Source: Casuarius casuarius (lineage: Eukaryota; Chordata; Aves; Casuariiformes; Casuariidae). Taken from it: a DNA stretch of 64,000 bases. The translations under genes and the position numbers were made by a program. The DNA is taken from NCBI GenBank assembly GCA_003342895.1, contig PTFA01000087.1, positions 84,447-148,446 of the forward strand. The letters are read 5' to 3'. This document shows positions 63,977 through 64,000 of this stretch, one piece after another; position 1 is the first letter of the stretch, and each line of letters starts with the position of its first letter. The notes beneath the pieces were generated by a model. It saw nothing but the letters and a program-made list of their open reading frames with translations, was not told where the DNA came from and made no database searches.

Positions 63977-64000
63977 TTTTTTTTTTTTTTTGGGGGGGGG
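63977..64000 (+). repeat. Poly-T then poly-G at the window end
   Basis: T15 (63977-63991) runs directly into G9 (63992-64000), where the window stops. This may be a natural homopolymer or low-quality sequence next to a contig or gap edge. Confidence 0.9.

Overview
This window is AT-rich vertebrate nuclear DNA with no bacterial, plasmid, viral or organellar gene organisation. No open reading frame exceeds about 145 codons. None of the translated frames looks like a protein I recognise, and I see no tRNA, rRNA or CRISPR array. The most likely reading is intergenic or deep intronic DNA from a sauropsid. A bird fits best: the recognisable repeats are few and old (one CR1 LINE 3' end, two MIR-type SINEs, a tRNA-derived SINE-like element, and fragments of short palindromic repeats typical of archosaur and turtle genomes). 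A crocodilian or turtle would normally carry many more CR1 copies in 64 kb, but I cannot exclude them.

Layout. 1-13 kb is unique AT-rich DNA with a tRNA-derived element (3.36-3.66 kb), a forward MIR (5.12-5.26 kb), a strong 15-bp hairpin (6.53-6.56 kb) and a perfect 26-bp tandem duplication (9.74-9.79 kb). 13.2-14.1 kb holds a segment open on both strands, followed by a reverse MIR. 14-20 kb is repeat-poor. A CTCF-like motif lies on the minus strand at 20.07 kb and another on the plus strand at 30.69 kb, so they are divergent. Between them are a (CA)17 microsatellite at 23.05 kb, a CR1 3' end at 24.9-25.1 kb, a T28 tract and an inverted-repeat element at 29.07-29.14 kb. A 29-bp alternating purine-pyrimidine stretch sits 130 bp beyond the second motif. 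31-50 kb is unique sequence with (GA)n, (AAAC)n and (TA/TG)n microsatellites, a pair of adjacent hairpins around an octamer motif (45.27-45.31 kb) and a canonical G-quadruplex motif (46.7 kb). 50-64 kb holds an A/C-rich tract, a fossil repeat at 58.33 kb, an AAAT repeat at 60.36 kb, a perfect 12-bp-arm palindrome at 61.40 kb, and an abrupt poly-T/poly-G end.

No set of genes works together here. The strongest candidates for function are cis-regulatory or structural: the divergent CTCF-like motifs, several perfect hairpins, and the repeat-poor 14-20 kb block. I did not find an undescribed multi-gene system and do not claim one. All repeat-family calls rest on remembered consensus features, not on an alignment.
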